From Flavobacterium sp. UMI-01 (GTDB lineage: Bacteria > Bacteroidota > Bacteroidia > Flavobacteriales > Flavobacteriaceae), in the NCBI RefSeq assembly GCF_019656315.1, contig NZ_BPLU01000019.1:1-64000 (forward strand): 64,000 bases of DNA. Direction: 5' to 3'. Under the pieces are notes generated by a model that was not told the origin of the DNA, did no database searches, and saw only the letters and a list, made by a program, of their open reading frames with translations. Made by a program: the position numbers and the translations under genes. Positions 17,177 to 26,498 of the stretch are shown here, piece by piece; the first letter of the stretch is position 1; each line of letters begins with the position of its first letter.

Positions 17177-18220
17177 ATGAACACCAATGAAAAGTACCTT
17201 CAGCGTTGCATTGACCTTGCTCGAAATGGCTTAGGAAAAACTTATCCTAATCCCATGGTAGGAAGCGTTATTGTTTACAACGACCAAATCATTGGTGAAG
17301 GTTGGCATCAAAAAGCAGGCGAAGGCCATGCCGAGGTGAATGCGATTAATTCTGTTAAAGACAAATCATTACTTCCCAAATCCACCATTTATGTAAGCCT
17401 AGAACCTTGCAGTCATTTTGGAAAAACGCCTCCTTGTTGTGATTTGATTATCAAAAACCAAATTCCCAAAGTGGTCATTGGTACTATTGACCCCCATAGC
17501 AAAGTGGCCGGAAACGGTATCAAACGCTTAATAGAAGCTGGCATTGATGTTACCGTAGGTGTTTTGGAAAAGGAATGTTATGAACTCAACAAACGTTTTT
17601 TTACTTTTCATCAAAAAAAACGTCCTTATATCATTCTTAAATGGGCCGAAACTCAAGACGGATATATTGCGCCTAGGGAACGAGAGGAACAAAAACCTGT
17701 TTGGATTACCTCAAAATACTCTCGCCAATGGGTACACAAATGGCGCAGTGAAGAACAAGCCATTCTTGTAGGAACTCAAACCGTACTTGATGACAACCCT
17801 CAATTAGACGTAAGAGACTGGACAGGAAATCATCCTACACGAATTGTAATTGACCGCAAAAACCGAATCCCTAGGAGCTGTGCTGTTTTTAACAATCACG
17901 TTAAAACTATTGTAATTTGCGAAACAATCACTGAAAAAAATACAGAAAATTGTATCTTTGAAAGTATTGACTTTGAAAACGAAATAACAATTCAAATTAT
18001 AAAAGTACTGTACAAACACGAAATTCAATCGGTACTTATTGAGGGAGGCCAACGTACGCTACAATCTTTCATTGACACCAATTTATGGGATGAAGCACTT
18101 GTTTTTAAAGGAGCAGCATTTTTTAACAATGGAACAAAAGCCCCTACAATATCTCAAAGCTATTTTTCTAAAAAACAACTCAGACAAGACGAACTTAAAC
18201 GATATACAAACCATGATTGA
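17177..18220 (+). CDS. ribD: bifunctional riboflavin biosynthesis protein RibD
   Basis: 347 residues. The N-terminal zinc deaminase domain has HAEVNAI (about residue 55) and EPCSHFGKTPPCCD; the C-terminal reductase domain follows from about 150 (RPYILLKWAETQDG is read here as RPYIILKWAETQDG). It deaminates 2,5-diamino-6-(5-phosphoribosylamino)pyrimidinone and reduces the ribose side chain with NADPH, steps two and three of riboflavin synthesis. The next gene, a HAD hydrolase, overlaps its end by 8 bp. Since the 5-amino-6-ribitylamino-uracil phosphatase of this pathway is a HAD enzyme, the overlap suggests a pathway link. Confidence 0.95.
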   Translation: MNTNEKYLQRCIDLARNGLGKTYPNPMVGSVIVYNDQIIGEGWHQKAGEGHAEVNAINSVKDKSLLPKSTIYVSLEPCSHFGKTPPCCDLIIKNQIPKVVIGTIDPHSKVAGNGIKRLIEAGIDVTVGVLEKECYELNKRFFTFHQKKRPYIILKWAETQDGYIAPREREEQKPVWITSKYSRQWVHKWRSEEQAILVGTQTVLDDNPQLDVRDWTGNHPTRIVIDRKNRIPRSCAVFNNHVKTIVICETITEKNTENCIFESIDFENEITIQIIKVLYKHEIQSVLIEGGQRTLQSFIDTNLWDEALVFKGAAFFNNGTKAPTISQSYFSKKQLRQDELKRYTNHD

Positions 18221-18815
18221 TGCTATTATTTTTGATTTTGGTGATATTTTCATCAACCTAGACAAACCCGCAACTTTTGAAGGATTAAAAAAATTAGGTC
18301 TTTCAGAATGGAATGACGATTTAGACCATTTGAATCATCAATTTGAAATGGGCAAAATTTCGCAAGACGCTTTTTTACAGGGCATCCAAAAACATTGTCC
18401 TCAAGCTAGCATAGATGAAATTTTAAAAACTTGGAATGCAATTTTATTAGACTTCCCATTATACCGTTTGGAGTTTTTACAAATGCTTTCCCAAAAATAC
18501 CGTCTTTTTTTACTGAGCAACACAGACGCTATTCACATTGAACGCTTTCAGAAAAAAGCTGGAGAAACTTTTTATACCGATTTTTACCGTTGTTTTGAAC
18601 ATGTCTATTTCTCTTATGAAATTGGAATGCGCAAACCCAATGTAGAAATTTATGAATATGTACTAAGCAATCACCACCTCACCGCTTCCAAAACGCTATT
18701 TGTGGATGATAAAAAAGAAAATACGGACGCAGCAAAATCTATTGGGTTACACGTTTGGAACCTTCAAGTGGGTGAAGAAGATGTTGTAGAATTATTTGAA
18801 AAAAAGATAATTTAA
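18213..18815 (+). CDS. HAD family hydrolase, possible riboflavin-pathway phosphatase
   Basis: 200 residues from the ATG at 18213 (MIDAIIFDFGD), which overlaps the end of ribD; an upstream in-frame start at 18039 would run through ribD and is rejected. Motif I is IFDFGDIFINLD, motif II FLLSNTD, motif III the lysine in GMRKPN, and motif IV LFVDDKKENTDAA. This is the YihX/GmhB-like class I HAD pattern. Translational coupling to ribD makes dephosphorylation of 5-amino-6-(5-phosphoribitylamino)uracil a reasonable guess, but this is inference from position only. Confidence 0.88.
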   Translation: MIDAIIFDFGDIFINLDKPATFEGLKKLGLSEWNDDLDHLNHQFEMGKISQDAFLQGIQKHCPQASIDEILKTWNAILLDFPLYRLEFLQMLSQKYRLFLLSNTDAIHIERFQKKAGETFYTDFYRCFEHVYFSYEIGMRKPNVEIYEYVLSNHHLTASKTLFVDDKKENTDAAKSIGLHVWNLQVGEEDVVELFEKKII

Positions 18816-18821
18816 TTTTTC

Positions 18822-19454
18822 TTGAACACCCAAGACACTTACAAAACCATTGACCGAGCTACTGAAGAAATACTGTTTAAAGAAAAAGGCAGTAAATTTT
18901 TAGGCTATGCTTATCCAATACGTTGTGAAGAAGAAGTCAAACCTCTTATTGAAACCTTACGCAAAGTTCATCCCAACGCACGGCATCATTGTTATGCCTT
19001 TCAAATAGGTGCCGAAAAAATTTACTACAGAACTAACGACGATGGGGAACCCAACAATACTGCTGGCACTCCTATTTACGGACAAATACAATCTTTTGGG
19101 CTTACCAACATATTAGTTGTAGTCGTTCGGTATTTTGGGGGGACTAAATTAGGGGTTGGCGGTCTAATTGCCGCTTATAAAACTACCGCTCAAGCCACCC
19201 TGGATTCCTGTAACATCATTGAAAAAACAGTAGATGTTTCTTTTTTAATTTCATTTGACTATCAAAACATGAATAAAGCCATGCGAATTATTAAAGAAAA
19301 AAAACTCGAAATTGTACATCAACAGATGGAAATACATCCTGAATCAGAACTTCCCATAGGGAAAATAGAATTTAAAACCCGAAAAAAAAATGCCGAGATA
19401 ATATTCGACATTTTTAATTCTCACCACGAAATTAACATTCAAATTATAGAATAA
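18822..19454 (+). CDS. YigZ/IMPACT (UPF0029) family protein
   Basis: 210 residues with the UPF0029 core: KGSKFLGYAYPI, HHCYAFQIG, the signature DDGEPNNTAGTPIYGQ, and VVVVRYFGGTKLGVGGL, then a DUF1949-like C-terminal ferredoxin fold. The start appears to be TTG at 18822, six bp after the preceding stop; no ATG is available before the conserved region. The eukaryotic homologue IMPACT regulates GCN2; the bacterial role is not settled. It is probably co-transcribed with ribD and the HAD gene. Confidence 0.87.
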   Translation: MNTQDTYKTIDRATEEILFKEKGSKFLGYAYPIRCEEEVKPLIETLRKVHPNARHHCYAFQIGAEKIYYRTNDDGEPNNTAGTPIYGQIQSFGLTNILVVVVRYFGGTKLGVGGLIAAYKTTAQATLDSCNIIEKTVDVSFLISFDYQNMNKAMRIIKEKKLEIVHQQMEIHPESELPIGKIEFKTRKKNAEIIFDIFNSHHEINIQIIE

Positions 19455-19477
19455 ATCAATTCCTTCTTACTTCATTT

Positions 19478-19879
19478 TCATATCATCAACAAACGCTCTT
19501 TTACATACTCTGGAGGAGTTCTCGGACGACCAGTTTTCATGTCCACAAAAACCAAAATTGAATTCGCAATTGTTAACAACTCCATCTCTTCATTATAAAT
19601 CTCATAGTCAAATTCTATCTTGACAGAAGTTTGACTTTTCAAAATAGTTTTAACAGTCAATAAATCGTCATAACGTGCTGGTTTTTTATATTGCACACTT
19701 AAAGAAACCACCGGAAGCATTACTCCATTTTCTTCCATCCATTTATAAGAAACCCCCATATTTCTTAGCCATTCCACACGTCCCATCTCAAAATACTGAG
19801 CATAATTGCCATGATACACCACTCCCATTTGGTCCGTTTCGGAATACCTCACACGCACTTTTAAATCGAATTCTTTCAT
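19478..19879 (-). CDS. acyl-CoA thioesterase, YbgC/4HBT family
   Basis: 133 residues forming a single hot-dog fold. The catalytic region reads RYSETDQMGVVYHGNYAQYFE (key residues D17 and the YHGNY turn), followed by RVEWLR. This is the 4-hydroxybenzoyl-CoA thioesterase/YbgC pattern. YbgC-type enzymes hydrolyse short to medium acyl-CoA and in proteobacteria associate with phospholipid synthesis and Tol-Pal. Here it converges with the YigZ gene and lies back to back with dnaA, 199 bp away. Confidence 0.88.
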   Translation of the reverse strand: MKEFDLKVRVRYSETDQMGVVYHGNYAQYFEMGRVEWLRNMGVSYKWMEENGVMLPVVSLSVQYKKPARYDDLLTVKTILKSQTSVKIEFDYEIYNEEMELLTIANSILVFVDMKTGRPRTPPEYVKERLLMI

Positions 19880-20078
19880 TTACCTATACCTTAATTTTAA
19901 CATTATTTTATCTATCATTCAACCATCACTTACAACAATATTTTTACAAATTCAACCCCCAATAATTTTTTTTTAAAGAAAATTGTTCACATATTTGTTA
20001 ACCCAAAAGAAAGCTTAAAACAACATTGCTTTTTCTATAAAGTAACCCGATTACAATTAAAATAATTTACTAGAATTT

Positions 20079-21506
20079 ATGAACAAAACTGCACAATCAG
20101 TATGGGAAAACTGTCTGTCCTTTATAAAGGACAACATTCAAGACCAAGCCTACAAAACTTGGTTTGAACCAATTAAGTCAGTTGAACTTACCGATAACGC
20201 ACTTTACATTCAAGTTCCTAGTAAATTCTTCTACGAATGGCTAGAAGAACATTATGTAAAACTATTAAAAGTGGCGTTGACCAAAGAACTTGGAAAAAAC
20301 GCAAAGTTACTTTATAAAATTAAGATGGAAAACACTTATGGTAACAAACAACCTTTTACAGAACAGTTACCTAGTGCAAATCGAGTGGCAGTAAAACCAC
20401 AAGATGTAGATGCTCCATTAAAAAACTTAAATCCAGAATTAAAAAATCCATTTGTTATTCCTGGAATTCGTAATTTAAAAATCGAATCCCAATTGAATTC
20501 CAATTATAGTTTTGACAACTTCCTTGAAGGTGACTCTAACCGATTGGCACGTTCTGCTGGTATGGCTGTAGCCAATAAACCTGGCGGAACCTCATTCAAT
20601 CCTTTGTTGATTTTTGGAGGAGTTGGATTAGGTAAAACGCATTTGGCCCATGCGATTGGAGTTGAAATCAAAGAAAAATATCCTGAAAAAACTGTATTGT
20701 ATATCTCGGCTGAAATTTTCACCCAACAATATATAGATTCCGTTAAAAAGAACAATAGAAATGATTTTATTCATTTTTACCAACTTATTGACGTATTAAT
20801 CATTGACGATGTACAGTTCTTATCTGGAAAATCAGGAACTCAAGACGTGTTTTTCCACATATTCAATTATTTACACCAAAACGGAAAACAGGTTATCCTT
20901 ACTTCCGACAAGGCTCCAGTGGACATGCAAGATATCGAACAACGTTTGTTATCTCGTTTCAAATGGGGACTGTCAGCAGAGCTACACCAACCCGATTACG
21001 AAACTCGAATTTCTATCCTTAAAAACATTCTTTACCGTGATGGTGTTGAAATGCCTGAAGACATTATCGAGTATGTCGCTCGCAACATCAAAACCAACGT
21101 TAGAGAACTAGAAGGCGCTATTATTTCATTGATTGCACAATCTTCTTTTAACAAAAAAGAAGTTACCATTGAACTAGCCAAGAGTGTCGTAGAAAAATTC
21201 GTTAAGAATGTAAAAAGAGAGATTTCAATAGACTACATTCAAAAAATTGTTTCTGATTATTTCCAATTGGACATCGAAACATTACAATCCAAAACCAGAA
21301 AAAGACACGTTGTACAAGCCAGGCAATTAGCCATGTTTTTTGCTAAAAAATTTACCAAAGCTTCTTTGGCTAATATTGGTTCACAAATAGGTGATCGCGA
21401 CCATGCTACCGTGTTACACGCCTGTAAAACTGTTGACAATTTGGTCACTACTGACAAACAGTTTAAAAAATTTGTTGACGACATCCATAAAAAGTTAACT
21501 TTATAA
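20079..21506 (+). CDS. dnaA: chromosomal replication initiator DnaA
   Basis: 475 residues with all four domains. Domain I begins SVWENCLSFIKDNI; a linker follows; the AAA+ domain has Walker A FGGVGLGKTHLAHAIG, Walker B VLIIDDVQFLSGK and the sensor regions; domain IV ends with the DnaA-box-binding HTH, GDRDHATVLHACKTV. It opens oriC at the start of replication. The 199 bp upstream contain no cluster of recognisable DnaA boxes. The next gene, a low-molecular-weight phosphatase, starts 6 bp later. Confidence 0.97.
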   Translation: MNKTAQSVWENCLSFIKDNIQDQAYKTWFEPIKSVELTDNALYIQVPSKFFYEWLEEHYVKLLKVALTKELGKNAKLLYKIKMENTYGNKQPFTEQLPSANRVAVKPQDVDAPLKNLNPELKNPFVIPGIRNLKIESQLNSNYSFDNFLEGDSNRLARSAGMAVANKPGGTSFNPLLIFGGVGLGKTHLAHAIGVEIKEKYPEKTVLYISAEIFTQQYIDSVKKNNRNDFIHFYQLIDVLIIDDVQFLSGKSGTQDVFFHIFNYLHQNGKQVILTSDKAPVDMQDIEQRLLSRFKWGLSAELHQPDYETRISILKNILYRDGVEMPEDIIEYVARNIKTNVRELEGAIISLIAQSSFNKKEVTIELAKSVVEKFVKNVKREISIDYIQKIVSDYFQLDIETLQSKTRKRHVVQARQLAMFFAKKFTKASLANIGSQIGDRDHATVLHACKTVDNLVTTDKQFKKFVDDIHKKLTL

Positions 21507-21512
21507 AATACA

Positions 21513-21980
21513 ATGGCAATTAAAATTTTAATGGTTTGTTTGGGAAACATTTGCCGTTCCCCATTGGCTGAAGGCATTTTAGCATCAAAACTACCCCCAA
21601 ACAAATTCAAAGTAGATTCTGCTGGTACAGGCTCTTGGCATATAGGCCACTCCCCTGACAAACGCTCCATAGCAGTTGCCCAAAAAAACAATCTTGATAT
21701 CTCCAAACAAAAAGGACGGCAATTTAAACCCGAAGATTTTGATCAATTTGATTACATCTATGTAATGGACAGCTCCAATCACGAAGATGTACTTTCATTA
21801 TCACAAAAACCAGAGCATATAGCAAAAGTTCAAATGATTTTAGACGAACTTTTCCCAAACGAAAAAGTGGATGTCCCAGATCCTTATTACGGCACCTCGG
21901 ACGGTTTTGATTTAGTCTATAAAATGCTCGACCAAGCTTGTGATTCCATTGCTCAAAAACTAATTGACCGACACAAATAA
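21513..21980 (+). CDS. low-molecular-weight protein-tyrosine phosphatase
   Basis: 155 residues. The P-loop CLGNICRSP (nucleophile C9) sits at the N-terminus, and the general-acid aspartate in VPDPYYG lies near residue 128. These cytoplasmic enzymes dephosphorylate phosphotyrosine or arginine-phosphate proteins. The gene follows dnaA by 6 bp and ends at a clear terminator. A SAM methyltransferase that probably once followed it directly now lies 1.7 kb away, behind the GH16 gene. Confidence 0.93.
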   Translation: MAIKILMVCLGNICRSPLAEGILASKLPPNKFKVDSAGTGSWHIGHSPDKRSIAVAQKNNLDISKQKGRQFKPEDFDQFDYIYVMDSSNHEDVLSLSQKPEHIAKVQMILDELFPNEKVDVPDPYYGTSDGFDLVYKMLDQACDSIAQKLIDRHK

Positions 21981-22006
21981 ATCCCTTTTTCAGAGGGATT
22001 TTTTTA
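21980..22006 (+). terminator. rho-independent terminator after the dnaA operon
   Basis: Stem aatccct (21980-21986) pairs with agggatt (21994-22000) around a 7-nt loop, followed by a T-run to about 22006. It overlaps the end of the phosphatase gene's stop region and ends the dnaA-phosphatase transcript. Confidence 0.88.
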
Positions 22007-22268
22007 TATTATTAGTTGAACATTCTTTCAAAAAACAAAGAATATTCGTATATAATTATTTTTTAACCAATAAAATTTTACAAAAAACACAAAACTCTTC
22101 TTTTGTCTAGTTTTTATCTATATAAATTGCCTTCCAAATAGAACAGAATAACAACTTATTAACAAGTATCAAAAAAGTTATAGAATTAACTTTGTTTTAA
22201 ACCATTCTTAATAATCAAAGACGACTAAGAATGTACTATTAAACCAAAATACTTATAAATTTATTAAG

Positions 22269-23327
22269 ATGAAAAAGATTGCAGCACTATTGTTCCTATT
22301 AGGATTATGTTTTAGTTTTAGTTTTTGCTCGAGTGATACCCCAGAGCAAGCTACAGTGATTCCTCCAGCGACCACACCTCCAACAACAACACCTGAAATA
22401 ACAGATTATAAATTAATTCCCGTACCAGCCAATGCTGGAACAGGTAAAAAATGGGAGTTTCAAACGGACATGTCGGATGATTTTGACTATAATTATACCC
22501 CTTCAACTACTAAAACCACCTTTGGAAACGGAAAATGGACAAATTTTTACCATAATTCATGGGAAGGGCCAGGATTGACCAAATGGAAATATGAAAATGT
22601 TATTATTGAAGATGGTATCCTTAAATTAATTACAACTCGTGTAGAAGGAGAAACCAAAAGTTACGATTACGGAGGCAAAACATTAACAGGAAAAGCGACA
22701 AGACTTGGTGCCGTAGTATCTAACAAACAAATTGTATATCCCGTATATATCGAAAGTCGCATCAAAATCGCTAACAGCGTCAGTACATCCGGAGCGTGGA
22801 TGTTAAGTCCTGACGACACACAAGAAATAGATTTCATGGAAGCTTGGGGCGGTAAAGCTGCAAGAAACAATGTTACAGGTGGCAGACAATTTTCTAAAAC
22901 CATACACTTGAGCCATCATGTATTTATCAGAAATCCCTTCCAAGATTACCAACCAGCTGACAACACCACTTGGTACACTGACAGTAAAGTAGGTGATTGG
23001 TGTGATGCGTACCACCGTTATGGTGTTTACTGGAAAAGTCCAACGGAATTAGAATATTATATTGATGGAAAGTTGGTACGTTCTACAAATAATTTAGATA
23101 CCGCTGGAGGAAAAGACGGAATTGACCCATACAGTTTCACTTCACCTACCAAAGATCCTTCCACCAGAACAGGCCTTAACAAACCAATGGACATCCTATT
23201 AACTATGGAAGACCAAAACTGGAGAGCAGGAATTGGATGCACCCCGACCGATGAAGAAATAAAAGACAAAGAGGGGCATACCATGAAAATTGACTGGGTA
23301 CGTATTTTCAAACCTGTTAACAACTAA
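22269..23327 (+). CDS. GH16 endo-hydrolase lipoprotein, beta-agarase/porphyranase-like
   Basis: 352 residues. A lipoprotein signal (LFLLGLCFSFSFC, then SSDTPEQ) and a Thr/Pro linker (PPATTPPTTTPE) precede a GH16 jelly roll. The catalytic motif is EIDFMEAWG with E186 (nucleophile), D188 and E191 (acid/base), the E-x-D-x-x-E form of clan GH-B. The C-terminal text LLTMEDQNWR...TPTDEE...IDWVRIFKP resembles agarases and porphyranases rather than laminarinases. It should cut a galactan at the cell surface. It has no SusCD partner nearby and sits between dnaA-operon genes and a methyltransferase, a likely insertion. Exact substrate is not readable from sequence. Confidence 0.85.
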   Translation: MKKIAALLFLLGLCFSFSFCSSDTPEQATVIPPATTPPTTTPEITDYKLIPVPANAGTGKKWEFQTDMSDDFDYNYTPSTTKTTFGNGKWTNFYHNSWEGPGLTKWKYENVIIEDGILKLITTRVEGETKSYDYGGKTLTGKATRLGAVVSNKQIVYPVYIESRIKIANSVSTSGAWMLSPDDTQEIDFMEAWGGKAARNNVTGGRQFSKTIHLSHHVFIRNPFQDYQPADNTTWYTDSKVGDWCDAYHRYGVYWKSPTELEYYIDGKLVRSTNNLDTAGGKDGIDPYSFTSPTKDPSTRTGLNKPMDILLTMEDQNWRAGIGCTPTDEEIKDKEGHTMKIDWVRIFKPVNN

Positions 23328-23468
23328 TTTTTTTAACCCAAATGATACAATAGTCTTCATAGGAAAACGAAATTTTTTAATACTTTCGAGTGCACACGGA
23401 AATTTTTTAAAAAAAGGAATAGCAAACTATTTGCTTCGCCAGTTCGAGCAAAGCTCTCGGGCCAATGA

Positions 23469-23681
23469 TTAAATTTTGAGAAAGAATCTGAATTTGAAGA
23501 AAAAAAAGTTGAGTATATTCCTATTGCATCATTTAGGTTAGAAATCATTCCTACTGCAAATCCTATTTGGTACAACCCAGATAGGATTTATTATTTAGGA
23601 GTTATTGCTAATCGTGATATAATTCCGTTATTTGTATTCAATTACAGAAAAACTACAGCAAAATGGCTATCACTACTTTAG
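23469..23681 (+). pseudogene. C-terminal remnant of an unidentified gene
   Basis: A frame without a start codon stays open for 70 codons and has protein-like composition: EKESEFEEKKVEYIPIASF, then RLEIIPTANPIWYNPDRIYY, then LGVIANRDIIPLFVFNY, ending WLSLL. It runs 19 bp into the following methyltransferase gene. Nothing recognisable precedes it except an AT-rich stretch, so the 5' part seems deleted, possibly when the GH16 gene arrived. No family recognised. Confidence 0.45.
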
Positions 23682-24382
23682 GGAAACTCTATCTTATCCC
23701 AACCACCATGGGAGATTGCGACCCCATGGATGTTTTACCCCAAACCATCCAACGTGCTATTGATTTAATCGACTTCTATATTGTAGAAAATGAAAAAACG
23801 GCTCGAAAATCAATCAAACAAGTACAACCTGAAAAAAAACAATCTGAATTAGTTCTATTTGCACTAAACAAACATACTGAACCCCAGGAACATCTTAAGT
23901 TTATCAACCCTTTATTAGAAGGTAAAAATATGGGATTAATGAGTGAAGCAGGTTGTCCCGGTGTCGCAGATCCGGGTGCCGAAATTGTCAAAATAGCCCA
24001 TGAAAAAGGGATTCAAGTAGTTCCTCTAGTAGGACCTTCCTCTATATTATTAGCCATGATGGCTTCTGGCATGAATGGGCAAAGTTTTACTTTTCACGGC
24101 TATTTACCTATCGAAAAAGAAGATAAAAAAGCCCGTTTTAAAAGTTTAGAACGCACCTCGTTTGAAAAAAATCAATCTCAAATATTTATTGAAACCCCCT
24201 ATCGAAATAATAAATTACTTGAAGATTTAATTCAAACTTTACATCCCGAAACACATTTGTGTATAGCTACAGACATTACGTTACCTACTGAATACATTAA
24301 AACCAAAAAAATTGCAGCTTGGAAAAAAGAAAAGGTAGATTTACACAAACGCCCAACCATTTTTATCATTCATAAAATGTAA
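23663..24382 (+). CDS. SAM-dependent methyltransferase, RsmI/tetrapyrrole methylase family
   Basis: 239 residues of the TP_methylase fold. Visible are GKLYLIPTTMGD at the N-terminus, GLMSEAGCPGVADPGAEIV (family phrase SEAGxPGxADPG) and PLVGPSSILLAMMASG. RsmI 2'-O-methylates C1402 of 16S rRNA, but this shorter form is closer to the 'SAM-dependent methyltransferase' group common in Bacteroidota, whose target is not proven. A downstream aminotransferase gene starts 14 bp later on the same strand. Confidence 0.88.
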   Translation: MAITTLGKLYLIPTTMGDCDPMDVLPQTIQRAIDLIDFYIVENEKTARKSIKQVQPEKKQSELVLFALNKHTEPQEHLKFINPLLEGKNMGLMSEAGCPGVADPGAEIVKIAHEKGIQVVPLVGPSSILLAMMASGMNGQSFTFHGYLPIEKEDKKARFKSLERTSFEKNQSQIFIETPYRNNKLLEDLIQTLHPETHLCIATDITLPTEYIKTKKIAAWKKEKVDLHKRPTIFIIHKM

Positions 24383-24396
24383 TTTTTAGTATTGTA

Positions 24397-25524
24397 ATGA
24401 GTAAACTTCCTAACGTTGGCACTAGTATTTTTTCTATAATGTCACAATTGGCAACAGCGCATCAAGCCATTAATTTATCACAAGGTTTTCCTGATTTTCC
24501 TGTTAATGAAAAGCTTTTAGAAATTACTGCAAAACTCACCCAGACTGATGTTCACCAATACACTCCTATGGCGGGTTATCCCCCATTATTGGATAAAATT
24601 GCACAAATAACATCTAAACAATACAACCGAAACGTTGACCCTAATACTGAAATTCTTGTTACTACTGGTGCCACCCAAGGTATTTTTACTGCTATTCAGG
24701 CTTTCATCAAAACAGGAGACCAAGTAATCCTACTGGATCCCAGTTATGATTCCTACGAACCATCAATAACTTTATGTCAAGGTACAGCTATTCGTATCCC
24801 TCTTAATGACGATTATACAGTAAATTGGGAGGCTGTAGCACAAGCTTGTAATCCAAAAACAAGACTCATTATTATCAATAATCCTCATAATCCAACGGGA
24901 AAAATAGTAAACACCAAAGACATTGAAGCCCTTGAGAATATTTTGGAAAACAACCCTAATATGTTGCTATTGGCTGATGAAGTCTATGAGTACATTACTT
25001 TTGAACAAAAACACATATCAGCCAACAGCAGGCCTAAATTAATATCTCGAAGTATTATTGCCTCCTCATTTGGGAAATCATTCCATATCACAGGATGGAA
25101 AGTTGGTTACCTCATCGCACCTTCTCATTTGATGCAAGAAATCAAAAAGGTCCATCAATTCTTGGTTTTCAGCGTTAATAGTCTTTCACAAGCTGCTATC
25201 GCATCCTATTTAGAGGATGTCAATTTGGACGAAATCAGCACTTTTTACCTAAAAAAGAGGGATTATTTTAGAACACTCCTTAGTACAACCCGATTTAAAC
25301 TCCTTCCATGTGAAGGCACCTATTTTCAAGTTGTCTCTTATGCCGCAATATCCGATGAAAATGATGTCGATTTTTGCAAAAGATTAATTCGAGAATATGG
25401 TGTTGCAGCCATACCTATCTCTACATTTTATGCCAATGGCAAAGACCTTAAACTCATCCGTTTTTGTTTTGCTAAAAATGATGCAACACTAAAAGCTGCT
25501 GCTCAAAAACTGAGTTATTTATAA
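24397..25524 (+). CDS. PLP-dependent aminotransferase, methionine aminotransferase-like (YbdL)
   Basis: 375 residues, class I/II fold type I. Recognised segments are AINLSQGFPDFP, PTGKIV in NNPHNPTGKIV, LLADEVYEYITFE and the PLP-lysine region SSFGKSFHITGWKVGY, ending LIRFCFAKNDATL. The QGFPDF opening and GKSFHITGWK are typical of the YbdL/kynurenine aminotransferase group, which transaminates methionine and aromatic amino acids. Methionine salvage is a plausible role. It follows the methyltransferase by 14 bp. Confidence 0.88.
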   Translation: MSKLPNVGTSIFSIMSQLATAHQAINLSQGFPDFPVNEKLLEITAKLTQTDVHQYTPMAGYPPLLDKIAQITSKQYNRNVDPNTEILVTTGATQGIFTAIQAFIKTGDQVILLDPSYDSYEPSITLCQGTAIRIPLNDDYTVNWEAVAQACNPKTRLIIINNPHNPTGKIVNTKDIEALENILENNPNMLLLADEVYEYITFEQKHISANSRPKLISRSIIASSFGKSFHITGWKVGYLIAPSHLMQEIKKVHQFLVFSVNSLSQAAIASYLEDVNLDEISTFYLKKRDYFRTLLSTTRFKLLPCEGTYFQVVSYAAISDENDVDFCKRLIREYGVAAIPISTFYANGKDLKLIRFCFAKNDATLKAAAQKLSYL

Positions 25525-25597
25525 ATTAACATAAATTTATTTTTTATTATGCGTGCATAGTATTTAATTTTCCTATATTTACTAAAAAGCGAATACT

Positions 25598-26479
25598 ATG
25601 GATTTTAAAAACAAGATGTTACGAGATGGAGCTTTGCAAGATAAAGTAATTGTAGTGACAGGTGGCGGTAGCGGGCTAGGCAAAGCCATGACACACTATT
25701 TTCTTGAATTAGGAGCTAAAGTAGCCATCACATCCCGAGATTTAGACAAATTGAAGAATACGGCACGAGAACTAGAGCAATCTACCGGTGGTACTTGTTT
25801 GCCCGTTTCATGTGATGTTAGGCATTATGAACAAGTCGAAGAAATGCTTAACCAAGTAATTGACACTTTTGGGAAAGTAGATGTTTTACTTAATAATGCC
25901 GCAGGAAATTTTATATCCCCTACTGAAAGATTATCAGCGAATGCTTTTGACACCATCATAGACATCGTATTAAAAGGAACCAAAAACTGTACCCTTGCAT
26001 TTGGGAAACACTGGATTGACAGCAAACAACCGCAGGCAACAGTATTAAATATTGTAACCACCTATGCTTGGACGGGTTCGGCTTACGTTGTACCTAGTGC
26101 GACTGCCAAAGCGGGTGTATTGGCAATGACCCGCAGTTTAGCAGTAGAATGGGCAAAATACGGAATTCGCACCAATGCCATTGCGCCCGGTCCCTTTCCT
26201 ACCAAAGGCGCTTGGGAACGTTTACTACCAGGTGATTTAGCCGCTCAATTTGACTTATCCAAAAAAGTTCCGTTGCAGAGAGTGGGTGATCATCAAGAAT
26301 TAGCGAATCTTGCGGCTTATTTAGTATCTGATTTTTCAGCCTACATCAACGGAGAAGTTATTGTAATTGATGGAGGAGAATGGCTTAAAGGAGCAGGTCA
26401 ATTTAATCTATTAGAAGCAATACCAGAAGCTCTTTGGGATCAACTTGAGGCTGCAATTAAAGCGAAGAAAAACAAATAA
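25598..26479 (+). CDS. short-chain dehydrogenase, 2,4-dienoyl-CoA reductase-like
   Basis: 293 residues. The Rossmann motif TGGGSGLGKAM and NNAAGNFISPTERL mark a classical SDR. In place of YxxxK the catalytic region reads TYAWTGSAYVVPSATAKAG, the arrangement of the 2,4-dienoyl-CoA reductase subfamily where the usual Tyr is displaced and the Lys retained. It ends WLKGAGQFNLLE. Such enzymes reduce dienoyl-CoA esters with NADPH during breakdown of unsaturated fatty acids. It is the last core-type gene before the accessory island. Confidence 0.88.
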   Translation: MDFKNKMLRDGALQDKVIVVTGGGSGLGKAMTHYFLELGAKVAITSRDLDKLKNTARELEQSTGGTCLPVSCDVRHYEQVEEMLNQVIDTFGKVDVLLNNAAGNFISPTERLSANAFDTIIDIVLKGTKNCTLAFGKHWIDSKQPQATVLNIVTTYAWTGSAYVVPSATAKAGVLAMTRSLAVEWAKYGIRTNAIAPGPFPTKGAWERLLPGDLAAQFDLSKKVPLQRVGDHQELANLAAYLVSDFSAYINGEVIVIDGGEWLKGAGQFNLLEAIPEALWDQLEAAIKAKKNK

Positions 26480-26498
26480 CTTTGAAGTACCAAATAAC

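Noticed and set aside
18039-18212. N-terminal extension of the HAD hydrolase
   Set aside because: It overlaps the conserved end of ribD; the HAD motif I begins at the downstream ATG, 18213.
19880-20078. Replication origin upstream of dnaA
   Set aside because: No cluster of recognisable DnaA boxes and no clear unwinding element; only single loosely similar text.
23290-23472. 60-codon plus-strand frame after GH16
   Set aside because: It starts inside the GH16 gene in another frame and has no recognisable content; counted as a shadow.
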